Source of the DNA: Asanoa ishikariensis
GTDB lineage: Bacteria; Actinomycetota; Actinomycetes; Mycobacteriales; Micromonosporaceae
NCBI RefSeq assembly: GCF_900107455.1
Contig: NZ_FNQB01000001.1
Span: 1,922,001 to 1,986,000, forward strand
Direction: 5' to 3'
Length of the DNA: 64,000 nucleotides
This document shows, piece after piece, positions 44,202 through 53,244 of the stretch. The notes beneath the pieces are model-generated. The model did no database searches. It was not told the origin of the DNA and saw only the letters and a list, made by a program, of their open reading frames with translations. Every line of letters starts with the position of its first letter. Positions within the stretch are counted from its first letter, which is position 1. Both the position numbers and the translations under genes were made by a program.

Positions 44202-46201
44202 AGGCGCACGTCGCCGATCTCGATCGTCCACAGCAGATCGGTGAGGTGTTCGAGAGCGCGGGCCAGATAGCGGCGGTACGTGCTCAGCGGCAGGTCGAGG
44301 ACCTGGGCGGCGGCCTCCTGCGTCGGCGCGGGGCGCAGGTACGTGCGATGCAGGACGGCCCGTAGCTGCTCGCCCTTGGGCTCGTCGGCCAGGCGCACGA
44401 CCGCGGCCTCGATCGTGGCGCGTAGCTGCGCCGCGGTCGGCCCGGCGTCGGTCGACGCCAGCGCCGAGCCCATCAGCGGGCTGGCGGCGAGCTGGTCAGG
44501 GCGGTGCAGCACCGGCAGCACCGCCTTGACCGCCGCGCCGAACCGGTCGCGGCCCAACGGCGGTGGGCGGAGCAGCTCGGCCGGCGGTGGTCCGGTCTCG
44601 CCGGAGTGCCCGCGTTCGCGCATCAGGTCGAGCCAACTGTCGACCGGGAGGCGGCGCCAGTCGATGCCGAAGCCGACGTGCCGTTGCCCGTCCAGCTCGA
44701 CGGTGACCAGCGGTGCGAACGCCACGTGCTCGAACCGGGGCGCCCAGAAGTCCGGGTCGGAGGTGATCCCGATCGACCAGGCGAGCGGCCGGGTCAGCCA
44801 TTCGATCACGCTGGAGACCGGCGCGGCGAGCACGGCGTACGGGTCGCGTTCGTACTCGTTGGCGCCCGCGACGACCCGGACGATGTTGACCAGCTCACCG
44901 GGCCGCGTGGGTCCGTGCCGCGCGACGTGGTCGAGGACGGCCCGGACCGCCGGGTCGCGGTCCTCCAGCGCGGACCCGCTGGGACAGAACAGGTGCAGGG
45001 CGAAACCGGCGACACCGTCGGGCGTACGCACGACGTAAAGGTGTTCGGGCTGCTCGTGCAGCCACGCCCGGGTCAGCTCGGCGCCGGCCGGTCCCTCGAA
45101 CCGTTCGACGATCTGGCAGACCTGGTCGTGGTCGTCGGCGCGGCCCGGCACGACAGCGGCGGAGCCCAGCGTCCGCAGGGCCGAGAAGGCGGTCGCGTAC
45201 GGGCTGTTGCGCTGGAGGAACAGGAGCTGCTGGGCGTGCCGCTGCCGGTCCGGGCCGGTGGTGGCGCGCAGACCGGTGACCGTGTGGGCGTGGATCACCC
45301 GGCGGTGCGCGTGGTACCGCTCGGGCATCCGGCGCTCGAACTCGGCGTCCAGCACGGCGCGGGCCAGGTCGTGGACGAACAGCCCGCGCGGGCCACGGGT
45401 GACGAACGGCCGTCGCGCCAGCCAGCGCCACACCTCGGGCGCGTCGGCGCCGACCATGCGTTCGAGCAGGTCCTCGGTGGTCAGCCAGGCGATGGCGCAC
45501 GTCGCGAGGCCGGTCAGGTGCGCGTCGCCCGGCACGTCGCGCAGGAACGAACCGAGCAGCGCGGAGATCAGGTCCGGCGCGTCGGCGAGGGCGGCGGGCA
45601 CCGTGCCGGTCGCCGCGAGATCGGCCAGCAGCGCGATGGTCAGCGGATGCCCCTGGCCGAGCTCCGCCAGGTGCGACCGGATCTCCGGTGCGACGCCGGC
45701 ATGGGCGAGCAGGTCCGTGCTCTCCGCGGAGTCGAAATGATCGAGCTGGTGTACGGCCACGAGCCGCCGCCACCCGGCATCGGTGCGCCAGGGCGCGGCG
45801 GGCGGGTCACAGCCGGCCAGCACGACGACGGTGTCGGCGGACAGGCCCGGCACGAACTCGTCGCGCAGCCAGTCGTCGATCGGACTGAGCTCCTCGTAGC
45901 CGTCGACGAGCAGGACCGCGTCGGCCAGGTCGTGGTGGCTGACGGCGGCGGTCAGCCCGTCGGGCGACGGGTCGACCTCACGACCGTCCACCTGCACGAC
46001 GGTGCGGCCGACGGCGCGGGCGCGGGCGCGGAACTCGGCCAGCAGCGTCGTCTTGCCGATGCCACCGTGGCCGTGCACGAACAGCACCCGTTGCGGCGCA
46101 CGCCCGGCGACGGCGTCGTCGAAGCAGGCGAGCTCCCGGCGGCGCCCGACAAATCGCTCGCGCCGTGCGGTGTCCAGCAGGTCGCCCAGGCTCGTGGTCA
46201 C
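44198..46201 (-). CDS. STAND-type ATPase regulator with degenerate GNAT-like and HTH domains
   Basis: A 667-residue protein. Residues 17-330 are a STAND/AAA-like NTPase: Walker A GHGGIGKTT at 44-52, VLLVDGYEELS (Walker B-like), and a winged-helix-like region. Residues 360-540 have an acyltransferase-like pattern (HLYVVRTPDGVAGFALHLF, NIVRVVAGANEYERDP) without an evident acetyl-CoA loop. The C-terminal helices (TQEAAAQVLDLPLSTYRRYLARALEHLTDLLW) look like a sigma-region-4/HTH DNA-binding domain. It may therefore be a signal-responsive transcription regulator. GTG at 46201 follows GGAGAGGGC. It is divergent from the methyltransferase gene. Confidence 0.75.
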   Translation of the reverse strand: MTTSLGDLLDTARRERFVGRRRELACFDDAVAGRAPQRVLFVHGHGGIGKTTLLAEFRARARAVGRTVVQVDGREVDPSPDGLTAAVSHHDLADAVLLVDGYEELSPIDDWLRDEFVPGLSADTVVVLAGCDPPAAPWRTDAGWRRLVAVHQLDHFDSAESTDLLAHAGVAPEIRSHLAELGQGHPLTIALLADLAATGTVPAALADAPDLISALLGSFLRDVPGDAHLTGLATCAIAWLTTEDLLERMVGADAPEVWRWLARRPFVTRGPRGLFVHDLARAVLDAEFERRMPERYHAHRRVIHAHTVTGLRATTGPDRQRHAQQLLFLQRNSPYATAFSALRTLGSAAVVPGRADDHDQVCQIVERFEGPAGAELTRAWLHEQPEHLYVVRTPDGVAGFALHLFCPSGSALEDRDPAVRAVLDHVARHGPTRPGELVNIVRVVAGANEYERDPYAVLAAPVSSVIEWLTRPLAWSIGITSDPDFWAPRFEHVAFAPLVTVELDGQRHVGFGIDWRRLPVDSWLDLMRERGHSGETGPPPAELLRPPPLGRDRFGAAVKAVLPVLHRPDQLAASPLMGSALASTDAGPTAAQLRATIEAAVVRLADEPKGEQLRAVLHRTYLRPAPTQEAAAQVLDLPLSTYRRYLARALEHLTDLLWTIEIGDVRL

Positions 46202-46243
46202 GCCCTCTCCTTCGGTTGCCCCACTCTCCGCCGCGCGGCGCTC

Positions 46244-46257
46244 ATTGGACAGCGATT
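46244..46257 (+). promoter_or_regulatory. Shared 14-base element, copy 2
   Basis: The sequence attggacagcgatt is identical to copy 1 and starts exactly 66 bases before ATG 46310. It lies in the divergent promoter region between the STAND regulator and the methyltransferase. Confidence 0.5.
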
Positions 46258-46309
46258 AGCCACTATCTGACGTGGTGGGTGAGCGGCGGTCGGGCCGACC
46301 CTGCACACC

Positions 46310-47554
46310 ATGAGATGGACTGTCAGCGCCGCCGCCACCGTCGCGTCGACCTACGCGCTGGACGCGTTCGCCGCCGCGGCGGGTGCTCTGGTCGTGATGT
46401 CGGGCGTACTCGCCGGGCTCTCGCACGGCTGGGTGGTGGTCGTTCTCGTCGGCAGCTACGTCCTCTGGGCGCTGGGACTGCGCACGAACCTGCGCGCGAA
46501 CGGCGCACTGCTCGCGGCGACGGGCACGAGCACGAACGTCCTGTCGAAGGCCGCGTACGACCTGACCCGGCGCTTCGCGCGCAGCGAGCGTGCACCGCGC
46601 GTGGCGGCGGCCGTGGGCTACGCCGGCACGGAGGTCATCAAGGAACTGCCGTACTACGCGGCGGCGTTCGGTGCCGCGGCCGCCACGGAGGCGATCACCG
46701 GGGCGGACGCGCTGGTCTTCCTGGCGGGAGCCAACCTCGGGGCCGCCGTGTACGAGTACGGCCTGGGCCGCCTCACGTCGTGGTTCCTCCGGCGCCGGTT
46801 CGCGTCGTTCGAGCGCGACTGGGTGCCGGGTCGCTACCTGACCGACTACTACAGCACGGTCGAGCCGGACGAACTGGCGACGATCGCCTTCCTGGTCGAC
46901 GCCCTGCGCCACGCGGACCGCGACCAACCGATCCTGTTCTTCGGCGTCGGCCCCACGATGCACCACGTCTTCGCGGCCGCGGACGTGGCCTCCGAGATCC
47001 ACCTGGGCGATTACCTGCCTTCGAACCTGGCTGAGCTGCAACGCTGGATCGACCGCGCGCCGGACGCACACGACTGGCGCCCGTTCGTGTCGTACACGCT
47101 GCGCTGCGAGGGAGTCAGCGAGCCGACCGAGGACGAAGTGACCCTCCGCGAGGACCTCACCCGCAAGAAGATCACGGACCTGATCCAGGTGGACGCCCAC
47201 CACCGCCACCCGGTGAACCGCCGATACGCGACGGTGATCAGCCCGTACTGCGCGGACTCGGCCACGGACAACCTGACGACGTGGCGACAGCTCATGCGCA
47301 ACATCACGGACCTGGTCGAACCCGGCGGCCTGTTCGTCACCGCCGCGCTACACCAGTGCGCCGGCTATACGGTCGGTGACCGCCGCTTCCCGAGCGCGAA
47401 CGTCAGCGAGGACGACCTACGAGCAGCCCTGCGCCCGGACTTCGACCGCTCGAACGAAGTGATCGAAGTCCACTCCACGAACCAGGACGCCACACACGGC
47501 TACGGCGGTGTCCTGCTCTGCCACGCCCGCAAACACCAGCCGCCCGAGCGCTGA
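46310..47554 (+). CDS. SAM-dependent methyltransferase with fused N-terminal membrane domain (NNMT/PNMT-like)
   Basis: A 414-residue fusion. The N-terminal 170 residues contain hydrophobic segments (AAAGALVVMSGVLAGLSHGWVVVVLVGSYVLW and ELPYYAAAFGAAAATEAI...ALVFLAGANLGAAVYE). From about residue 180 a methyltransferase domain of the NNMT/PNMT/TEMT type follows (YLTDYYSTVEPDEL, then ILFFGVGPTMHH near 206-218, IHLGDYLPSNLAELQRWI). Relatives are annotated as N-methyltransferases in guanitoxin-like pathways. The substrate is unknown; the membrane tether suggests a lipid-linked or poorly soluble amine. No clear ribosome-binding site precedes ATG 46310. Confidence 0.82.
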   Translation: MRWTVSAAATVASTYALDAFAAAAGALVVMSGVLAGLSHGWVVVVLVGSYVLWALGLRTNLRANGALLAATGTSTNVLSKAAYDLTRRFARSERAPRVAAAVGYAGTEVIKELPYYAAAFGAAAATEAITGADALVFLAGANLGAAVYEYGLGRLTSWFLRRRFASFERDWVPGRYLTDYYSTVEPDELATIAFLVDALRHADRDQPILFFGVGPTMHHVFAAADVASEIHLGDYLPSNLAELQRWIDRAPDAHDWRPFVSYTLRCEGVSEPTEDEVTLREDLTRKKITDLIQVDAHHRHPVNRRYATVISPYCADSATDNLTTWRQLMRNITDLVEPGGLFVTAALHQCAGYTVGDRRFPSANVSEDDLRAALRPDFDRSNEVIEVHSTNQDATHGYGGVLLCHARKHQPPER

Positions 47555-47569
47555 GGGATCATCTGGTGG

Positions 47570-48922
47570 ATGGACGTCGTCTGGGTGTTGGGTGGGCTGG
47601 CGGCCAACCCCGCGCTCACCCCGGCCGCGCTGGATCGGCTTGTGGCGGTCGGAGGGTGGGCTGTCGACGATGAGCTCGCCGCACGCGCTGACCTGACGGA
47701 CCGCCACGTCGAACAGCTCGCCAGGCACGGCTCCATCTCCGCGCTGGTGACGCTGGTCCGCCGCCGGCGCGTGCCATTGGCGGCAGTCGAGCACCGGCCG
47801 TGGGCGATCGTCGCCTTGCTCGATGACCACGACATCCCCGAGGCATGGCTGTGGCGGGTAGCCGCCGAGCGGGACAGCGAGCTTAGGGCCGAGCTGGCGC
47901 TGGCCGCGGCCTGCCCGCCCGACCTGCTGCGGCTGCTGGCCCAGGACCCGGATCTCGTCAGCTCCGTCGCTGCCTCGGCGGCGCTCACGCCCGCACTCGC
48001 CGAGGAGTTCGCCCGCCATCCGGACGTCGTCGTGCGCCGGGCGGTCGCCGCCAACCGAGACGCGCCCGCCTCGGTGCTCGCGGACCTGGCTGCCGATATC
48101 GGCGACCGCACGGAAGCCGCCTACGAGCTCCAGCTAGCCGTCGCCGGCAACCCCGCTGCCCCGGTAGCCCCCGTGACGGCCCTGGTCGGGCACCCGTCCC
48201 GGCTCGTCCGGCTTGCCCTCGCGGAGCGGTCCGACCTGGATCCGGACAGCTATCGCGCACTGGCGCGCGACGTCGAGGTCCGACGGGAGCTGGCGGCCAA
48301 TCCGGCGGTCGGTGAGCCGTTGATCCGCGAGTTGGCTACCAACGACCTGCGGCGGTGGATCTCGCGCAACCCGGCCCTGCCGCTCGACGTGCTGGCCGAT
48401 CTGGCGGCGGGCATCCGCATCGGCCCTGCCCCGCTGCCGCGCATCGCCTCGGCTACCCAGGTGGAGATCCGCCGGTTCGCGGCTGGACCGCTGCGCGCGC
48501 TGCTGGCCCAGCACCCGGACCTGCCGGCGGACGTCGCCGCCACCATGCCCGACGACCCTGACCCTCGCGTGGCCAGGGCCGTCGCGTCGAATCCGTTGGT
48601 GACGGCCGACCAACTGCGCCGGATGACGGCTCGGCACGGTGGAGCCGTTGCCGCGGGTGTGGTGCGCAACCCGAACTGCCCGCGCGACCTGCTCGACGAC
48701 CTGCTCGGCACGGAGGCCGGTCGCCGGCTGCTGCGCGCGGTCGCCGCGCATCCGAACGCCGCGCCCGCCACCGTCGCGGCGCTGCTCGACCACGACGATC
48801 ACCTGGTCGCGTCGTCGGCTGCCGCGAACCCGGCGCTCCCGGCCGAGGCTGCCGAGCGAATCCTCGCCGTGGTCTCGGAATGTGATCAAGCGGGTAAGTC
48901 TGGGTCTTCGATCTGCTCCTGA
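47570..48922 (+). CDS. Leucine-rich-repeat-variant (LRV-like) helical solenoid protein
   Basis: The 450-residue protein consists of about 24-residue alpha-helical repeats of the type HPDVVVRRAVAANRDAPASVL, NPAVGEPLIRELA, NPALPLDVLADLAAG, HPDLPADVAATMPDDPDPRV, NPNCPRDLLDDLLG and HPNAAPATVAALLDHDD. This matches the LRV/variant leucine-rich-repeat solenoid. No membrane helix or signal peptide. Such scaffolds bind proteins; the partner is unknown. ATG at 47570 is 16 bases after the methyltransferase stop, so the two may be co-transcribed. Confidence 0.85.
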   Translation: MDVVWVLGGLAANPALTPAALDRLVAVGGWAVDDELAARADLTDRHVEQLARHGSISALVTLVRRRRVPLAAVEHRPWAIVALLDDHDIPEAWLWRVAAERDSELRAELALAAACPPDLLRLLAQDPDLVSSVAASAALTPALAEEFARHPDVVVRRAVAANRDAPASVLADLAADIGDRTEAAYELQLAVAGNPAAPVAPVTALVGHPSRLVRLALAERSDLDPDSYRALARDVEVRRELAANPAVGEPLIRELATNDLRRWISRNPALPLDVLADLAAGIRIGPAPLPRIASATQVEIRRFAAGPLRALLAQHPDLPADVAATMPDDPDPRVARAVASNPLVTADQLRRMTARHGGAVAAGVVRNPNCPRDLLDDLLGTEAGRRLLRAVAAHPNAAPATVAALLDHDDHLVASSAAANPALPAEAAERILAVVSECDQAGKSGSSICS

Positions 48923-49447
48923 CCGGCCCTGTCCGTGGGCGCTTCTGTTGATCGAGGAAAATCGGGTATCTGCGTGCGGCTATGCATGATCGGGATCGCG
49001 AGGTATCGTGATCTTCGATCGGTGAATGCGAGCCGGAAATCGACGTGCTGCTGCTTCCACAAACGTCGACAATTTCTTTGCTCTAGTGCAAAGCCGGACT
49101 TTTCTGTTTATCCGGTGTCACTCGTTTTTCGTCCGACCTGACCTGATTAAGTCCGATGTGGATCGCTTCACGCGACGGCAGTCAGATTGCGGCGACAACG
49201 GCTTCCGTGAGTCCGGTGTGGATGATCCCCCTACCGGATCATTCGCGAAGCTCAGCCCCGAAAGGGGATGGCGGCGGGGCGCTCGGAGTGGATCGCCCGC
49301 CGAACGGCCAGTCGAAGCGTCGGGATTCCGACTTTGGTTCGCGGATCATCCCGTTCCGGGTGCAACGCTATTCGCGCCGCGGAATTCACATCCGGAAATG
49401 GCCGCGCTTTTGCGACCGCCGCTGTCGAAAAATTGCTTGGAGTCAGC
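48923..49447 (+). promoter_or_regulatory. 525-base gene-free leader upstream of the exopolysaccharide operon
   Basis: No convincing gene is seen; the DNA is richer in A/T than its neighbours. It contains a hairpin with T-run (49085-49128), two near-identical 14-mers agtccgatgtggat / agtccggtgtggat at 49150 and 49210 (60 bases apart), a shorter tccggtgt at 49111, a ccccGAAAgggg tetraloop hairpin at 49255-49266, and gatgatcc/gatcatcc half-palindromes near 49221 and 49344. It likely holds the promoter and regulatory sites of the operon. Confidence 0.5.
49085..49122 (+). terminator. Two-part hairpin followed by T-run
   Basis: agtg (49085-49088) pairs with cact (49119-49122) and ccgga (49094-49098) with tccgg (49111-49115), followed by cgttttt. 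It could terminate the LRV-gene transcript or act as an attenuator in the leader. Confidence 0.4.
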
Positions 49448-51616
49448 ATGAGTGGGGTTGCGGGAAAATTCATCCATAGTCGGTCGGTGCGCCTGGCGTC
49501 TGCGCTCTGCGTGCCGCTGCTCCTCATCGCGGGTGCGACCCCCGCGAGCGCCGGCACGTCGGTCAAGGCCGACGGAGACCACCAGCACGCGGTCCTCCGC
49601 GGTGCCGTCGCGGCGCCGAAAGCCGTGCCAGGCAAGCCTTTGCCCAAAGTCAGCGGCACGGTGGCGGTCAGGCCCTCGCTGCCCCTCCTCCCGGCGCCCA
49701 GGGGGCTCACGGGCCCGACCCGCACCTCCACCGCCCTCCTCGTCCCGCCGAAGTTGCAGCTACGGGCGCTGATCGTCGGTGTCGATGCCGCCGACTGGGG
49801 CGTGGCCACCTGGAAGCAGACCGTCGACCGGGTCGGTGCCGCGTACGACGTCCTCTATTCGAAGACCGCCCCGCTCACCGCCGCTGACCTCGTGGGGGTT
49901 GACGGAGTCGGCAAATACAACGCGATCCTGTTGACCAGCAGTTCATTGCTCTACGACGCCGGCGGCGGCAGTTTCGTCAGTGGCCTCGACGCGACCGAGT
50001 GGAACACGCTCTGGGCGTACGAGCGCGACTTCGCCGTCCGGCAGGCCGTGCTGTACACGAGCTACGGCGCCTGGCCCGAGGACTACTGCCTCACCGCGTC
50101 GTCCGAGGTCTCGGTCGGTGACACCCCGCTGTCGGCCACCCTTCCCGCCGCCGGGCAGGCGCTGTTCGACGACCTCAAGACCACCGCGGTCGTCAAGATC
50201 CAGCAGTCGTACGTCTACAAGACCCGCATCGCCGCCGGTTGTGCCGCGAGCTCGATCCTGCAGAGCGGCGCCGACATCCTCGGCGTGCAGACCACGTCCA
50301 CCGACGGCCGCGAACGGGCCGCCCTGACGTTCACCTCGAACCAGTACCTGATGCAGAGCAACCTGCTCGCGTACGGCCTGTTCCGCTGGGCCAGCCGCGG
50401 CATGTACCTCGGCGACCAGAAGCACTACCTCCAGGTCGACATCGACGACTGGTTCAACTCGGCGGACCACTACACCCTGCCGAACGGCACCATCGTCACC
50501 GATCCGCCCTACCAGGTCTCGGGTCACGACGCCTACAACCTGCGACAGCGGATGAACAACCTGCGTTCGTGGTTCCCGTTGGCCAACGGCTTCACCTTCA
50601 GCCTGGCCTACAACGGCGCCGACGCGGACCTGACCGCCGTGTCCGGCTGCAGCCCCAACGGCGGCATCGAGACGCTGACCGCGACGAGCCGGTGTCTGCG
50701 CACCTACTTCCGGTGGCTGAACCACACGTACACGCATCCGGAGTTGAACTTCACCACGTACGCCGAGAGCGCGGCCGAGATCACCCAGAACCGCACGCTG
50801 GCCACGACGTTCTCGATGTCGCAGCCCAACACCGTGCTCAAGACCGGTGAATACTCCGGTCTGGGCGTCTACAACCCCGACCCGAACGACGACGTCAACC
50901 CGCCCACCGACTACGGGCTGGGCGCGTCGAACCTCAACTTCCTCCAAGCCGCACGTGACAACGGCGTCCAGTACGTGCACGGCAACATGTCGTTCGCGAG
51001 CCACGTGCCGTCGTGCTTCAACTGCGGCATCGACCACCCGCTCGAGCCGAGCATCATGATCGTGCCGGACTGGCCGACGAACATCGCGTACCACACGACC
51101 ACGCCGGATGAGCAGACCCACTTCTACAACGGGTTCTACGGCCCCAACGGTCGGTTCCCGTTCTTCCCGGTCGACCAGACGTACGCGCAGATGAAGGACT
51201 ACGAGACCAACGTGGCCCTGAGTCACGTGGCCACCGGCTCGATCTACACGCACACGTTCCACATCGCCAACGTCAAGGACTACGGCGGCGGCGAGACGCT
51301 GGTCACCGACTGGGCGCACATGGTGATGCAGAAGTACTCGGCCCTCTACAAGGTGCCGCTGCTCTGCCTCGACTGGGCGACCCTGGCCACCAACGTCAAG
51401 AACCGCACGCGGCACATGGCGGTGAAGGCCGCCGGCGCCAAAGCTGTCTACGACCCGTCGACCGGCACCATCGAGGTCAGCTCGCCGACGGCCGGCCCGC
51501 TGATCGTCACTGGTGCCAGCGCCGCCGGCTACACCACCTACGGTGCCGAGCGCACCTCGACCCTGACCATGGCCGCAGGCGGCACGACGACCGTCATCGC
51601 GAGTCCTCGGTCATGA
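49448..51616 (+). CDS. Secreted Agd3-like polysaccharide deacetylase (CE18-type)
   Basis: A 722-residue exported protein with a signal peptide (VRLASALCVPLLLIAGATPASA). The N-terminal 280 residues have no clear catalytic motif and may correspond to the carbohydrate-binding part of Agd3. The C-terminal part has deacetylase metal-site motifs: VDIDDWFN (Asp at 331-334) and NHTYTHPEL with His426 and His430. Fungal Agd3 removes acetyl groups from GalNAc in galactosaminogalactan. By analogy this protein would deacetylate the polymer made by the operon outside the membrane. ATG at 49448 directly precedes the signal peptide; the longer open frame upstream is not coding-like. It overlaps the next gene by ATGA. 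Confidence 0.85.
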   Translation: MSGVAGKFIHSRSVRLASALCVPLLLIAGATPASAGTSVKADGDHQHAVLRGAVAAPKAVPGKPLPKVSGTVAVRPSLPLLPAPRGLTGPTRTSTALLVPPKLQLRALIVGVDAADWGVATWKQTVDRVGAAYDVLYSKTAPLTAADLVGVDGVGKYNAILLTSSSLLYDAGGGSFVSGLDATEWNTLWAYERDFAVRQAVLYTSYGAWPEDYCLTASSEVSVGDTPLSATLPAAGQALFDDLKTTAVVKIQQSYVYKTRIAAGCAASSILQSGADILGVQTTSTDGRERAALTFTSNQYLMQSNLLAYGLFRWASRGMYLGDQKHYLQVDIDDWFNSADHYTLPNGTIVTDPPYQVSGHDAYNLRQRMNNLRSWFPLANGFTFSLAYNGADADLTAVSGCSPNGGIETLTATSRCLRTYFRWLNHTYTHPELNFTTYAESAAEITQNRTLATTFSMSQPNTVLKTGEYSGLGVYNPDPNDDVNPPTDYGLGASNLNFLQAARDNGVQYVHGNMSFASHVPSCFNCGIDHPLEPSIMIVPDWPTNIAYHTTTPDEQTHFYNGFYGPNGRFPFFPVDQTYAQMKDYETNVALSHVATGSIYTHTFHIANVKDYGGGETLVTDWAHMVMQKYSALYKVPLLCLDWATLATNVKNRTRHMAVKAAGAKAVYDPSTGTIEVSSPTAGPLIVTGASAAGYTTYGAERTSTLTMAAGGTTTVIASPRS

Positions 51617-53244
51617 AAGTAGCGCTGGTGTCGGAGGGCACCTACCCGTACGCCATGGGCGGTGTCAGTGTCTGGTGTGACCAGCTGATGCGCGGGCTCT
51701 CCGACTACCGGTGGGAGATGGTGGCACTCACCGTCGACAACTCGGAACGCCCCGTGTGGCGGCTGCCCGAGAACCTCGACCGGGTGACCGCGATTCCGTT
51801 GTGGGGCCCCGGCGGCGACCGCCGCCGGGGCGTCCCCCCGAAGGAGTTCACCGAGCCGTACCAGGAGTTCCTGCTCAGCCTGGTCACGCCGTTGGACCCT
51901 CGGCCGGAGCGCGCCGTCCGCGAGAACGTGCGGTTCATCGCCGCACTGCGCGGGCTGCACGAGTACGCGGCCTCCGGCGGCGACCTGTCGGCGGCGATGA
52001 TGTCCAACCGCGCGCTGGCGATGATGATGGACGCCTGGCACACGATCCAGGCGGACGGGCTGACCCTGGCCGACGCCACGCAGGGCGCCTGGTCGCTGGA
52101 GCACATGCTGCGGCCGTTGTCGGTGCCCGCCGTGGAGGCCGACGTCGTGCACGCCTCGATGAACGGCCTGTCGATGCTGGTCGGCCTGGTCGCCAAGTGG
52201 ACGCACGGCACCCCGCTGCTGCTCTCCGAGCACGGCATCTACCTGCGCGAGCGCTACATCTCATACCTCGACGAGGACACGCCGCACCCGGTGAAGGTGC
52301 TGATCCTCAACTTCTTCCGGTGCCTCGCCGGCGGCGCCTACCTGGCCTGTGACGCGCTGGCACCGCACTCCGGCTACAACCGGCGCTGGCAGCTACGCAA
52401 CGGCGCCGAGCCGGATCGCATGTGGACGATGTACAACGGCGTCGCCCCCGAGTCCTTCCCGCCCGCGCTGGAGGAGCCGCCGGAGCCGACGATCGTGTTC
52501 GCCGGCCGGGTCGACCCGCTCAAGGACCTGCACACGCTGATCCGGGCGTTCGCCATCGTCCGGGAGAAGCTGCCGGACGCACGGCTGCGGATGTTCGGTG
52601 GCACCCCGGCCGGCAACGAGGTCTACCACGACAGTTGCGTGGCCCTCATCGAGGAGCTCGGCCTGACCGGCGCCGCCGTGCTGGAAGGCCGCATCGAGGA
52701 CATGGTCGAGGCCTACCACAGCGGCAGCATCGTGGCGCTGACCAGCATCTCGGAGGGTTTCCCGTACACGGTGGTCGAGGCGATGGCCTGCGGGCGCACC
52801 GTCGTCTGCACCAACGTCGGCGGAGTCTCGGAGGCCGTCGGCGACGCCGGGTTCGTGGTCGCACCGCGCGACTCGGCCGCCGTGGCCGAAGCCTGCGTGC
52901 GGCTGCTCGACGACGCCGAGCTACGCCACGAGCTGGCCGCGAAGGCGCGCAACCGGGTGCTCGAGCGGTTCACGCTGGCCCAGTCGCTCGACGCCTACCG
53001 CAACCTCTACGAGCGGCTGTCCAACCCCGAGCTCACCGCCGAGCCGGCGCCTCCCGCGCCCGACATGGTGTACGTGGGCCGCGTGGCCATCTCGCGCTAC
53101 GTCGGCCGGGTCGCCCGCGAGATCACCGCCGAGCCGGCGGTGCCGGAAGCGCCGGCCGAGCCGCACGTCGGCCGCGCCACGGTCAACCGCTACGTCGGCC
53201 GGGTCGCACAGTCCGACGTCGAGTCCGCGGAGCAGGCCGCATGA
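51613..53244 (+). CDS. pelF: PelF-type glycosyltransferase (GT4) with repeated C-terminal tail
   Basis: A cytoplasmic retaining GT4 enzyme of 543 residues, longer than usual PelF. N-terminal [23 protein letters not shown] is the PelF/DUF3492 signature. C-terminal donor-site motifs are [15 protein letters not shown] and the E-x7-E pair Glu381/Glu389 in [15 protein letters not shown], followed by [13 protein letters not shown]. PelF polymerises UDP-GalNAc-derived units of Pel. Residues after about 485 carry two copies of a (Y/H)VGR(V/A)...RYVGRVA motif, an extension I do not know from other PelF proteins. It overlaps both neighbours by four bases. Confidence 0.9.
   Translation: MKVALVSEGTYPYAMGGVSVWCDQLMRGLSDYRWEMVALTVDNSERPVWRLPENLDRVTAIPLWGPGGDRRRGVPPKEFTEPYQEFLLSLVTPLDPRPERAVRENVRFIAALRGLHEYAASGGDLSAAMMSNRALAMMMDAWHTIQADGLTLADATQGAWSLEHMLRPLSVPAVEADVVHASMNGLSMLVGLVAKWTHGTPLLLSEHGIYLRERYISYLDEDTPHPVKVLILNFFRCLAGGAYLACDALAPHSGYNRRWQLRNGAEPDRMWTMYNGVAPESFPPALEEPPEPTIVFAGRVDPLKDLHTLIRAFAIVREKLPDARLRMFGGTPAGNEVYHDSCVALIEELGLTGAAVLEGRIEDMVEAYHSGSIVALTSISEGFPYTVVEAMACGRTVVCTNVGGVSEAVGDAGFVVAPRDSAAVAEACVRLLDDAELRHELAAKARNRVLERFTLAQSLDAYRNLYERLSNPELTAEPAPPAPDMVYVGRVAISRYVGRVAREITAEPAVPEAPAEPHVGRATVNRYVGRVAQSDVESAEQAA

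Noticed and set aside
49082-49128. Possible c-di-GMP-I riboswitch (gcaaagcc-like core)
   Set aside because: A gcaaagccgg string occurs, but the paired GCAAACC half, second helix and tetraloop receptor are not found; a plain hairpin explains it better.
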